From NCBI RefSeq assembly GCF_900091955.1, contig NZ_FMDF01000071.1:1-61042 (forward strand): a DNA stretch of 61,042 nt, written 5' to 3'. This DNA is from Streptomyces sp. Ncost-T10-10d. Its GTDB lineage: Bacteria > Actinomycetota > Actinomycetes > Streptomycetales > Streptomycetaceae. The translations under genes were made by a program, and so were the position numbers. Positions 53,574 through 61,042 of the stretch are shown piece after piece. The stretch's first letter is position 1; every line of letters begins with the position of its first letter. Below the pieces are notes generated by a model. That model saw nothing but the letters and a program-made list of their open reading frames with translations, did no database searches and was not told where the DNA came from.

Positions 53574-55001
53574 TCAGTCGCTCTCGGCGGCGAGTGCGCG
53601 GACCGCGGCCGCGAACGCCTCGCCCCGCTTGTTGTAATTGACGAACATATCCATCGAGGCGCAGGCCGGGGCCATCAGTACGGTGTCCCCCGGGCGGGCG
53701 AGCCGTGCCGCCTCGCGGACCGCCTCGGACATCGCCCCAGTGTCGGTCCGGTCGAGGTCGACCACCGGGACCTCGGGGGCGTGTCGCGCGAGGGCTTCGC
53801 GGATCAGGGCCCGGTCGTGGCCGATCAGTACGACGCCCCGCAGCCGCCCGGCGGCCCCGGTCACCAGCTCGTCGAAGGTGGCTCCCTTGGCGAGGCCGCC
53901 GGCGATCCAGACGATCGGATCGTAGGCCGCGAGGGAGGCCTCGGCAGCGTGGGTGTTGGTGGCCTTGGAGTCGTCGATGTACGCGACCCCGGCCACGTCC
54001 GCGACATGCTCGATACGGTGCGGGTCGGGGCGGAAGGCCCGCAGTCCGTCCCGTACGGCCGCGGGCTCGACGCCGAAGGCGCGGGCGAGGGCCGCGGCCG
54101 CCAGGGCGTTGGCGATGTTGTGCGGGGCCGGCGGGTTGACGTCGGTGACTTCGGCGAGCTCCTGGGCCTGCTTCTGCCGGTTGGCCACGAAGGCGCGGTC
54201 GACGAGGATGCCGTCGACGACGCCCAGTTGGGACGGGCCCGGTGCGGCCAGCGTGAAGCCGATGGCGCGGCAGCCCTCCTCGACGTCGGCCTCGCGGACC
54301 AGGTCCTCGGTTGCCTTCTCTGCCACGTTGTAGACGCAGGCGACGCGGTTGCCCTCGTAGATCCGGCCCTTGTCCGCGACGTACGCCTCCATGGAGCCGT
54401 GCCAGTCGAGATGGTCCGGGGCCAGGTTGAGGACGGCCGCGGAATGGGCGCGCAGCGAGGGCGCCCAGTGCAGCTGGTAGCTGGACAGCTCGACGGCGAG
54501 TACGTCGTACTTCTCGTCACCGAGGACGGCGTCGAGGAGGGAGACGCCGATGTTGCCGACGGCGGCGGTGCGCAGCCCGGCCGCCTCCAGGATCGAGGCG
54601 AGCATCCGGACGGTCGTGGTCTTGCCGTTGGTGCCGGTGACCGCGAGCCAGGGTGCGGGCTCCCTGCCGTCCAGACCGCGCAGCCGCCAGGCGAGTTCGA
54701 CGTCGCCCCAGACCGGGACGCCCGCCTCGGCGGCTGCGGTGAAGAGCGGCTTGTCGGGCTTCCAGCCGGGGGTGGTGACGATGAGCTCGGTGGACTCGGG
54801 CAGGGTCGCCCCGTCGCCGAGGCGCACGGTGATGCCCTGCGCCTCCAGCTCCGCGGCCTGCGCACGGGAACGCTCGTCGTCCCCGTCGTTGACCACCGTG
54901 ACGACGGCCCCGAGGCCGTGCAACACCTTGGCCGCCGGGATTCCGGAGACCCCGAGTCCCGCGACGGTGACGCGCTTGCCCTGCCAGTCCTGGTTGCTCA
55001 C
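53574..55001 (-). CDS. murD: UDP-MurNAc-L-alanine:D-glutamate ligase
   Basis: MurD adds D-glutamate to the peptide stem. The 475-residue ligase has the N-terminal Rossmann part (TVAGLGVSGIPAAKVL), the ATP loop GTNGKTTT at about 123-130, ELSSYQL and DHLDWHGSMEAYVADKGRI, and the C-terminal DDSKATN. GTG at 55001 overlaps the mraY stop by four bases (GTGA); ATG at 55016 is an alternative inside mraY. The next gene, ftsW, is separated by about 113 bases from its likely start. Confidence 0.95.
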   Translation of the reverse strand: MSNQDWQGKRVTVAGLGVSGIPAAKVLHGLGAVVTVVNDGDDERSRAQAAELEAQGITVRLGDGATLPESTELIVTTPGWKPDKPLFTAAAEAGVPVWGDVELAWRLRGLDGREPAPWLAVTGTNGKTTTVRMLASILEAAGLRTAAVGNIGVSLLDAVLGDEKYDVLAVELSSYQLHWAPSLRAHSAAVLNLAPDHLDWHGSMEAYVADKGRIYEGNRVACVYNVAEKATEDLVREADVEEGCRAIGFTLAAPGPSQLGVVDGILVDRAFVANRQKQAQELAEVTDVNPPAPHNIANALAAAALARAFGVEPAAVRDGLRAFRPDPHRIEHVADVAGVAYIDDSKATNTHAAEASLAAYDPIVWIAGGLAKGATFDELVTGAAGRLRGVVLIGHDRALIREALARHAPEVPVVDLDRTDTGAMSEAVREAARLARPGDTVLMAPACASMDMFVNYNKRGEAFAAAVRALAAESD

Positions 55002-56068
55002 TTCTCGGCTGCCCATCCTGCGTAGAAGAGACCGAGTCCGACGATCACGCACATGCCCTGGATGATCCAGAAGCGGACCACGACAAGGACTTCGGACCAC
55101 CCCTTGAGTTCGAAGTGGTGCTGGAGCGGAGCCATCCGGAAGACCCGCTTACCGGTCATCTTGAAGGAACCGACCTGGATGACCACGGACATGGTGATCA
55201 TCACGAAGAGACCACCGAGGATGGCCATCAGGAACTCCGTGCGGGAGCAGATCGCCAGGCCGGCGAGCGCGCCGCCGAGCGCCAGCGAACCGGTGTCGCC
55301 CATGAAGATCTTGGCGGGCGAGGTGTTCCACCACAGGAAGCCGAAGCAGGCACCCATCAGCGCGGAGGCGACGACCGCGAGGTCGAGCGGATCGCGTACC
55401 TGGAAACAGGCGTTGGGGTTGGTCAGGGTGTCCGCGTTGACGCAGGACTCCTGGAACTGCCACAGCCCGATGAAGGTGTACGCGCCGAAGACCATCACCG
55501 ACGCGCCGGTGGCCAGACCGTCCAGACCGTCCGTCAGGTTCACACCGTTGGACATGGCCAGGATCATGAACAGCGCCCAGACGACGAACAGCACCGGGCC
55601 GATCGACCAGCCGAAGTCCGCGACGAACGACAGCCTGTCGGAGGCCGGGGTGTTGCCCTGCTTGTCCGCGAACTGGAGCGAGAGCACCGCGAAGGCGATA
55701 CCCACGATCAGCTGGCCGGCCATCTTCGCCTTGGCCCGCAGACCCAGCGAACGCTGCTTGACGATCTTGATGTAGTCGTCGAGGAAGCCCACGAGGCCCA
55801 TGCCGGCCATCAGGAAGAGCACCAGCACGCCGGAGAATCGCATCTCCTCGCCGGTGATCAGCTTCGCCGCGAGATACGCGATGATCGTCGCCAGGATGAA
55901 GGCAATGCCGCCCATGGTGGGCGTGCCCTTCTTGGACCCGTGGGTGCGCGGGCCGTCGTCCCGGATGAACTGCCCGTATCCCTTGCGGGCCAGCAGCTTG
56001 ATCAGCAGCGGAGTTCCGACCAGGGTCAGGAAGAGCCCGATGGCCCCCGCGAAGAGGATCTGCCTCAT
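54998..56068 (-). CDS. mraY: Phospho-MurNAc-pentapeptide transferase
   Basis: MraY makes lipid I from UDP-MurNAc-pentapeptide and undecaprenyl phosphate. The 356-residue, ten-helix protein shows the first loop GPRTHGSKKGTPTMGG, the acidic FLDDYIK, NLTDGLDGLA, and PAKIFMGDTGSLALGG. These hold the catalytic acids. The C-terminal APLQHHFELKGW is the histidine loop. ATG overlaps the murF stop (ATGA). Confidence 0.97.
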   Translation of the reverse strand: MRQILFAGAIGLFLTLVGTPLLIKLLARKGYGQFIRDDGPRTHGSKKGTPTMGGIAFILATIIAYLAAKLITGEEMRFSGVLVLFLMAGMGLVGFLDDYIKIVKQRSLGLRAKAKMAGQLIVGIAFAVLSLQFADKQGNTPASDRLSFVADFGWSIGPVLFVVWALFMILAMSNGVNLTDGLDGLATGASVMVFGAYTFIGLWQFQESCVNADTLTNPNACFQVRDPLDLAVVASALMGACFGFLWWNTSPAKIFMGDTGSLALGGALAGLAICSRTEFLMAILGGLFVMITMSVVIQVGSFKMTGKRVFRMAPLQHHFELKGWSEVLVVVRFWIIQGMCVIVGLGLFYAGWAAEK

Positions 56069-57471
56069 CGGCCGGCGACCTCGCCCTCGGTCGAGTTCTC
56101 CAGCAGTGCCTGGGCGACCTTCTCCAGGCCGGCCGACCGGGACGCCTTCACCAGCACGACGTCTCCCGGGCGCAGTTCACTGCGCAACAGGTCGACGGCA
56201 GCCTGTGCGTCGGACACGTGCACCGACTCCTCACCCCACGAACCCTCGTTGTATGCGCCCAGTTGCAGCCAGGAGGCCTCTCTGCCCCCGACTGCGACGA
56301 GCTTGCTGACGTTGAGTCGGACGGCGAGCCGCCCGACCGCGTCGTGCTCGGCGAGCGAGGCGTCGCCGAGCTCGGCCATGGGGCCGAGCACCGCCCACGT
56401 ACGCCGGCCCTTCCCCATGGCGGCCAGCGCGCGCAGCGCTGCTCTCATGGATTCGGGGTTCGCGTTGTAGGCGTCATTGACGAACGTCACGCCGTCCGGA
56501 CGCTCGGTGACCTCCATGCGCCAGCGGGAGAGGGTGCCCGCCTCGGAGAGCCCTTCGGCGATCTCGTCTGCGGACAGGCCCAACTCATGGGCGACGGCGG
56601 CCGCGGCGAGCGCGTTCGACACGTGGTGCTCACCGTACAGGCGCATGGTCACGTCGCTGCACCCGGTGGGTGTGTGGAGCTTGAAAGTGGGGCGCCCGTC
56701 GTCGGTGAGACGGACATTCTCTCCCCGTACGTCCGCATCCGCGGCTTCACCGAAGAGCAGCACCCGGGCTTTCGTACGGGAGGTCATGGCGCGCACGAGC
56801 GGGTCGTCGGCGTTGAGTACGGCGAGGCCGTCCTCGGGCAGGGCTTCGACCATCTCGCCCTTCGCCTTGGCAATCTGCTCGCGGCCGCCGAACTCGCCGA
56901 TGTGCGCGGTGCCGACGTTGAGGACGAGGCCGATCCGCGGCGGGACGAGGCCGGTGAGGTAACAGATGTCACCGATGTAACGTGCACCCATTTCGAGGAC
57001 GAGGTGCTGGGTGTCCTCGGTGGCACGCAGTGCGGTGAGCGGCAGGCCGATCTCGTTGTTGAGGTTGCCCTCCGGGTAGACGGTGGGCCCCTTGCGTTCG
57101 AGAAGCTGGGCGATGAGGTCCTTGGTGGAGGTCTTGCCCGCGGAGCCCGTGAGGGCGACGACGGTGGTACCGAGGCGGCCGACGACGGCGCGGGCGAGCG
57201 CGCCGAGCGCGGCCACGACGTCGTCGACGACGATCGCCGGAACGCCGACGGGGCGGGCGGCCAGCACGGCTGCCGCGCCCGCCTCGACGGCGCCCTGCGC
57301 GAAGTCGTGGCCGTCGACCCGCTCGCCTGTGAAGGCGACGAACAGACTGCCTTGCTTCACCGCTCGGGAGTCCATGACGACAGGCCCGCTGACGGTCACT
57401 GCCGGATCCGGTATGTCGTACGACTGCCCGCCGACGATTTCGGCGATCTCGGCGAGGGAAAGGGCGATCAC
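56065..57471 (-). CDS. murF: UDP-MurNAc-tripeptide:D-alanyl-D-alanine ligase
   Basis: MurF adds D-Ala-D-Ala to finish the pentapeptide precursor. The 468-residue ligase has VMDSRAVKQGSLFVA, the ATP loop GSAGKTST at 109-116, YPEGNLNNEIGLPL, EMGARYIGDI and NDAYNANPESM. GTG at 57471, with AGGGA about 8 bases upstream, lies 4 bases after the murE stop; the longer open frame runs into murE and is rejected. Confidence 0.96.
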   Translation of the reverse strand: MIALSLAEIAEIVGGQSYDIPDPAVTVSGPVVMDSRAVKQGSLFVAFTGERVDGHDFAQGAVEAGAAAVLAARPVGVPAIVVDDVVAALGALARAVVGRLGTTVVALTGSAGKTSTKDLIAQLLERKGPTVYPEGNLNNEIGLPLTALRATEDTQHLVLEMGARYIGDICYLTGLVPPRIGLVLNVGTAHIGEFGGREQIAKAKGEMVEALPEDGLAVLNADDPLVRAMTSRTKARVLLFGEAADADVRGENVRLTDDGRPTFKLHTPTGCSDVTMRLYGEHHVSNALAAAAVAHELGLSADEIAEGLSEAGTLSRWRMEVTERPDGVTFVNDAYNANPESMRAALRALAAMGKGRRTWAVLGPMAELGDASLAEHDAVGRLAVRLNVSKLVAVGGREASWLQLGAYNEGSWGEESVHVSDAQAAVDLLRSELRPGDVVLVKASRSAGLEKVAQALLENSTEGEVAGR

Positions 57472-57475
57472 TTGG

Positions 57476-59203
57476 TCATCCCTGACTGTTGTTCTCGTGG
57501 GTGTGGGCGCGGTGGGCGGCGCTCTCCGTGCTGCTCCGCCCCAGGGACCGCTCGATGGCCGCGCGCAGAACCACGCGGTCGTCGAAGGGGCGTACCACGC
57601 CATGGATGTCCTGGCCCTGCTCGTGGCCCTTGCCGGCGATCAGCACCGTGTCACCGGGCTCGGCGCGGGCGACCACGGCTGCGATGGCGGCGGCCCGGTC
57701 GGCGTCGACCAGGACGTCGCCCCGCTCGTGGACGGGCACCTCGGCGGCGCCCGCGAGCATGGCGGCGAGGATTCCGAGGGGGTCCTCGGAACGGGGGTTG
57801 TCGGACGTCAGTACTGCAGTGTCGGCGAGGCGGGCCGCGGCGGCGCCCATCGGGCCGCGCTTGGTGGTGTCGCGGTCGCCGCCGCAGCCGAGGACGATGT
57901 GCAGCCTGCCCTCGGTGACCTTCCGCAGGGAGCGCAGCACGGATTCGACGGCGTCGGTCTTGTGCGCGTAGTCGACGACCGCGAGGTACGGCTGTCCGGC
58001 GTCGACGCGTTCCAGGCGGCCGGGGACGCCCGGAACGGCGGCAACACCGTCGGCTGCGGTCTGCGGGTCGAGGCCCGCGACGGCGAGCGTGACGATCGCG
58101 GCAAGGGTGTTGGCGACGTTGAACGGGCCGGGCAGCGGGGCCCTGGCGGCGATCCGCTCGCCCTTGGGGCCGACGACGGTGAAGGTGGAGCCCAGCGGCC
58201 CGACTTCGACGTCCTCGGCACACCAGTCGGCGTCCGGGTGGCCCTCGGCGGAGAAGGTGACGACCGGGACGGAGGCCTCGGTGACCAGCCTGCGGCCGTA
58301 CTCGTCATCGAAGTTGACGACGCCCTGCCGGCTGCGCAGCGGGGTGAAGAGCTGTGCCTTGGCCTGGAAGTAGTCCTCCATTCCGGAGTGGAACTCCATG
58401 TGCTCCGGACTGAGGTTGTTGAAGACCGCGACGTCGAAGACGCAGCCGTCGACCCGGCCGAGCACCAGGGCGTGGCTCGAAACCTCCATGGTCACCGAGT
58501 CGACGCCGCGTTCGCGCATGACGGCGAACAGCGCCTGCAGGTCGGTGGCTTCGGGGGTGGTGCGCTCGGACTTGATGCGCTCGTCGCCGATCCGTGTCTC
58601 CACGGTGCCGATCAGCCCGGTGGCACGCCCGGCGCCCCGGAAGCCGCCCTCGATGAGGTAAGCGGTGGTGGTCTTACCGGAGGTTCCGGTGATGCCGATC
58701 TGGAGGAGGTCGGCGCCGGGCCGTCCGTAGATCTCGGCAGCGAGTTCGCCCATCCGGCCGCGTGGGTCCCCGGTGACCAGCACCGGCAGTCCGGTGGCGG
58801 CGGCGCGCTCGGCGCCGGCCGGGTCGGTGAGGATCGCCGCCGCGCCGAGGCCGGCAGCCTGGGCCGCGAAGTCGGCGCCGTGGAAGCGGGCGCCCGGCAG
58901 GGCCGCGTACACATCACCGGGGCGGACCGCCCGCGAGTCGTGGGTGATGCCGGTGACCTCGCCGGTTCCCGGCGGTTCGACTCCCAGCCGGGCTGCCAGC
59001 TCGCCGAGCGTCGTCGGCCTGAGCCGATCCGGGCGGGGCGCTCCCGGGTAGTTCACAGGGGCGTCCTTCTGGGTGGTTTGGAACTGATCAGCGTGGGGCA
59101 CGGCGGTGAGCGTACCGGGCCCACCCGGCCTCTCGCGAAGTGAGGGGGCGGAGCTCTGGTGGTTCCCGTTCCGGTTCCCGGGATCGGGGGTGATGGTTGT
59201 CAC
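57476..59203 (-). CDS. murE: UDP-MurNAc-dipeptide:diaminopimelate ligase
   Basis: MurE adds diaminopimelate to the stem peptide. The ATP loop GTSGKTTT is at 173-180; HDSRAVRPGDVYAAL, TTPEATDLQ and EVSSHAL follow. DNPR at 468-471 is the motif for diaminopimelate rather than lysine, fitting Streptomyces LL-DAP wall. From GTG at 59203 the protein has 575 residues, with a long Pro-rich start. A GTG at 59056 has a better ribosome site (AAGGA, 9 bases) and would give 526 residues; both remain possible. ftsI ends 18 bases upstream of the longer start. Confidence 0.95.
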   Translation of the reverse strand: MTTITPDPGNRNGNHQSSAPSLRERPGGPGTLTAVPHADQFQTTQKDAPVNYPGAPRPDRLRPTTLGELAARLGVEPPGTGEVTGITHDSRAVRPGDVYAALPGARFHGADFAAQAAGLGAAAILTDPAGAERAAATGLPVLVTGDPRGRMGELAAEIYGRPGADLLQIGITGTSGKTTTAYLIEGGFRGAGRATGLIGTVETRIGDERIKSERTTPEATDLQALFAVMRERGVDSVTMEVSSHALVLGRVDGCVFDVAVFNNLSPEHMEFHSGMEDYFQAKAQLFTPLRSRQGVVNFDDEYGRRLVTEASVPVVTFSAEGHPDADWCAEDVEVGPLGSTFTVVGPKGERIAARAPLPGPFNVANTLAAIVTLAVAGLDPQTAADGVAAVPGVPGRLERVDAGQPYLAVVDYAHKTDAVESVLRSLRKVTEGRLHIVLGCGGDRDTTKRGPMGAAAARLADTAVLTSDNPRSEDPLGILAAMLAGAAEVPVHERGDVLVDADRAAAIAAVVARAEPGDTVLIAGKGHEQGQDIHGVVRPFDDRVVLRAAIERSLGRSSTESAAHRAHTHENNSQG

Positions 59204-59221
59204 TGGCTGGTTTCCCCGTGT

Positions 59222-61042
59222 TCACTCGCCGGGTTCGAAGGACACCGGCAGCCTGGCTGGCTTGCTGCCGGACGGTGGGGCCTGGAGGGTCTTGAGTGCG
59301 AACTCCATGACCCGCTTGTAGATCGGTCCGCAGATCTGGCCGCCGAAGTAGCTGCCCTTGGTCGGGTTCTGGATCGCGCAGTAGACGGTGATCTGCGGGT
59401 TGTCGGCGGGTGCGAAGCCCGCGAAGGACGCGGTGTAGCCGCGGTAGCCGCCGCGTACCGGATCGACCCGGTTGGCCGTACCGGTCTTGCCCGCCACCCG
59501 GTAGCCCGGGATCTTGGCCTTCGTGCCGGTGCCTTCCTCGTCACCGACCACCGACTCCAGCATGGCGGCGAGCGACTTGGCGGTCTTCTCGCTGACCACC
59601 CGGGTCCGTTCGGGAGCGGCGGTGGCCTGGAAGTGGCCGTCGGGCCCCTTGGTGCCACGTACCAGCGTGGGCGCGACGCGCACCCCGCCGTTGGCGATCG
59701 TCGAGTAGATGGAGGCGGCCTGCATGGCGTTGAGCGACAGGCCCTGGCCGAACGGGATCGTGTACTGCTGCGAGGTCGACCAGGCCTCGGGCTTGGCGAG
59801 GATGCCGGGGGTCTCACCCGGGTAGTCGAGACCGGTCGGCGAGCCGATCCCGAATTTGCGCAGGTAGGAGTAGAGGACCTTGTTGGCCTCGGCCTGCGTC
59901 CTGCCGAGTTCTCCGGTGGCCAGGATCGTGCCGATGTTGCTCGACTTGGCGAGTACGCCGTTGAGCGTCAGGTACCAGGTGGGGTGGTCGATGTCGTCCT
60001 TGAAGAGCCGGTCGCCCCGGTGCAGCCGGTTGGGGACGGTGACATGGGTACCGGGGGTGGCGGCCCCCTCCTCCAGCACGGCGGCCATGGACATGACCTT
60101 GCTGGTGGAGCCGGGCTCGTACACGTCCTGGAGCGCCGCGTTTCCCAGCGACGCCGCGTCGGCCTTCGAGAGGTCGTTGGGGTCGAAGCCGGGTGCGTTG
60201 GCCATGGCGAGGACCTCGCCGGTCCTGGTGTTCTGCACGATCACATAGCCACGGTCCGCCTTGGACTTCTTCACCTGGTCGGTGATGGCCTGCTGGGCGG
60301 CCCACTGGATGTCGCGGTCGATGGTCAGCTCGACGTCGGACCCGGCGACGGCCGGGACCTCCTTGGTGCCCGCGGTGGGTACCCGCCGACCTCCGGACTG
60401 GGCGTACTTGATCTTGCCGTCCTCGCCCGCGAGGTCTTTGTCCAGCTGCGATTCGAGGCCGCCTGCGCCCTTGCCGTCGGTATTGACATAGCCCAGTATC
60501 CCGGCGGCGAGGTCTCCGTTCGGGTAGACCCGCTTGGTCGTCGACTCCTGGAAGACCCCGGCCAGCACATTGGCTCCGGCGCCGCCGGCCGCCTTGTCCT
60601 TCGCGGCCTTCTCGGCGAAGACGGACTTGAGGTCCTTGATCTGATTCCAGACCTGCGGGGTCTGGCGGCGGGCCAGGACGGTGTAACGGCCCTTCTTGGA
60701 CAGCTTCTCGGTCAGCTCGGAGGCATCGGCGCCGAGGATCGGGGCGAGGAGCGCCGCCGCCTGCCGGGGCGCGTCGGGGGCCTTGCTGATTTCCGGCGTG
60801 AACATCGACGGGTCGGCGGTGATGTCGTACGCGTCGACGCTGGTGGCCAGCGCGATACCGCTGCGGTCGGTGATCTCGCCGCGCTCGGCGGAGATCGTGT
60901 AGCTGAGGTAGCGGTTCTCCTTGGCCTTGGCCGCGTACGCGTTGGCGTCGACGGCCTGGACCTGGAGAAGCCGGACGACGAACGTCAGCATGACGAGCGT
61001 CAGGGCGAGACTGACCAGGCGCAGCCGGGGACGCGGGCTGCC
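59222..61042 (-). CDS. ftsI: Penicillin-binding protein FtsI (PBP3-like), 5' end missing
   Basis: FtsI cross-links septal peptidoglycan with FtsW. The frame is open to the window edge (606 codons shown, no start inside the true protein). It has one N-terminal helix (about LVSLALTLVMLTFVVRLLQV), the class B PBP dimer domain, the catalytic STSK (in EPGSTSKVMSM), the SSN triad residue (LAKSSNIGT) and AGKTGTANR. GDRLFKDDI and NAMQAASIYS are typical. The C-terminal end is Pro/Ser-rich. It is followed by murE in the usual dcw order. Confidence 0.96.
   Translation of the reverse strand, partial: GSPRPRLRLVSLALTLVMLTFVVRLLQVQAVDANAYAAKAKENRYLSYTISAERGEITDRSGIALATSVDAYDITADPSMFTPEISKAPDAPRQAAALLAPILGADASELTEKLSKKGRYTVLARRQTPQVWNQIKDLKSVFAEKAAKDKAAGGAGANVLAGVFQESTTKRVYPNGDLAAGILGYVNTDGKGAGGLESQLDKDLAGEDGKIKYAQSGGRRVPTAGTKEVPAVAGSDVELTIDRDIQWAAQQAITDQVKKSKADRGYVIVQNTRTGEVLAMANAPGFDPNDLSKADAASLGNAALQDVYEPGSTSKVMSMAAVLEEGAATPGTHVTVPNRLHRGDRLFKDDIDHPTWYLTLNGVLAKSSNIGTILATGELGRTQAEANKVLYSYLRKFGIGSPTGLDYPGETPGILAKPEAWSTSQQYTIPFGQGLSLNAMQAASIYSTIANGGVRVAPTLVRGTKGPDGHFQATAAPERTRVVSEKTAKSLAAMLESVVGDEEGTGTKAKIPGYRVAGKTGTANRVDPVRGGYRGYTASFAGFAPADNPQITVYCAIQNPTKGSYFGGQICGPIYKRVMEFALKTLQAPPSGSKPARLPVSFEPGE

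Noticed and set aside
59057..59203. This part of murE as non-coding spacer
   Set aside because: Kept within murE because third positions are still mainly G/C and the gap to ftsI is then 18 bases; the shorter start is noted as an alternative.
1..61042. CRISPR array, prophage, insertion sequence or secondary-metabolite cluster
   Set aside because: I saw no regular spacer repeats, integrase or transposase genes, terminal inverted repeats or synthase modules; the gene order is conserved core chromosome.

Overview
The window looks like a core chromosomal segment of a Streptomyces species. GC content is very high, third codon positions are almost always G or C, GTG starts are common, and the gene order is the one I remember for the S. 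coelicolor trp/his to dcw interval. I saw no tRNA, rRNA, CRISPR array, insertion sequence or prophage. This is housekeeping sequence, not an accessory island.

Layout. (1) 1-4525, minus strand: trpM start (partial), trpC, a DUF2752 membrane protein, an HGxxPAAW membrane protein, a Trp-associated membrane protein, trpE and hisI. (2) 4610-7123: a TIGR03085 protein, a frameshifted MFS transporter and its ArsR-like regulator. (3) 7286-13034, minus: the tightly overlapping operon hisD-hisC-hisB-small membrane protein-hisH-priA-ridA-hisF. PriA should serve both histidine and tryptophan synthesis, because no trpF is present here. (4) 13173-22015: a beta-helix-like membrane protein, a DUF4034-like protein, a LON-domain protein, a YbaK-type deacylase, DUF2567, an ABC exporter pair, a NYN-domain protein and a small basic protein. 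(5) 22113-37816: dnaE, DUF2252, a membrane protein with a DsbA-like partner, Tat-exported PhoD, an M43 protease, a dienelactone-hydrolase-like protein, an MscS channel, a Na+/H+ antiporter and a Tat-exported GH95-like enzyme. (6) 37876-40793, minus: GNAT, RluD-type pseudouridine synthase, LspA and a histone-H1/DksA hybrid. (7) 41072-44509: a T-box leader and ileS. (8) 44814-61042, minus: the division and cell wall (dcw) cluster divIVA-ylmG-sepF-ylmE-pgeF-ftsZ-ftsQ-murG-ftsW-murD-mraY-murF-murE-ftsI, read from right to left; ftsI runs off the window edge.

The genes form two main biochemical blocks. The his/trp block links two amino acid pathways through PriA and through the hisI-trpE junction. 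The dcw block makes lipid-linked peptidoglycan precursor (MurE, F, D, MraY, MurG) and the division and polar-growth machinery (FtsZ, SepF, FtsQ, FtsW, FtsI, DivIVA).

The most notable signals are: an ileS T-box leader whose Shine-Dalgarno sequence can be sequestered; an IleRS with the swapped GXHH signature linked to mupirocin hyper-resistance; a twin TTGCGCAA operator on an apparently leaderless regulator promoter; a Rid protein without its catalytic arginine inside the his operon; a 55-residue membrane protein in the same operon; two frameshifts, each at a four-base G run (MFS transporter and ftsW 5' end), which may be sequencing errors; and two copies of a Streptomyces intergenic repeat. 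I did not find a clearly new multi-gene system.
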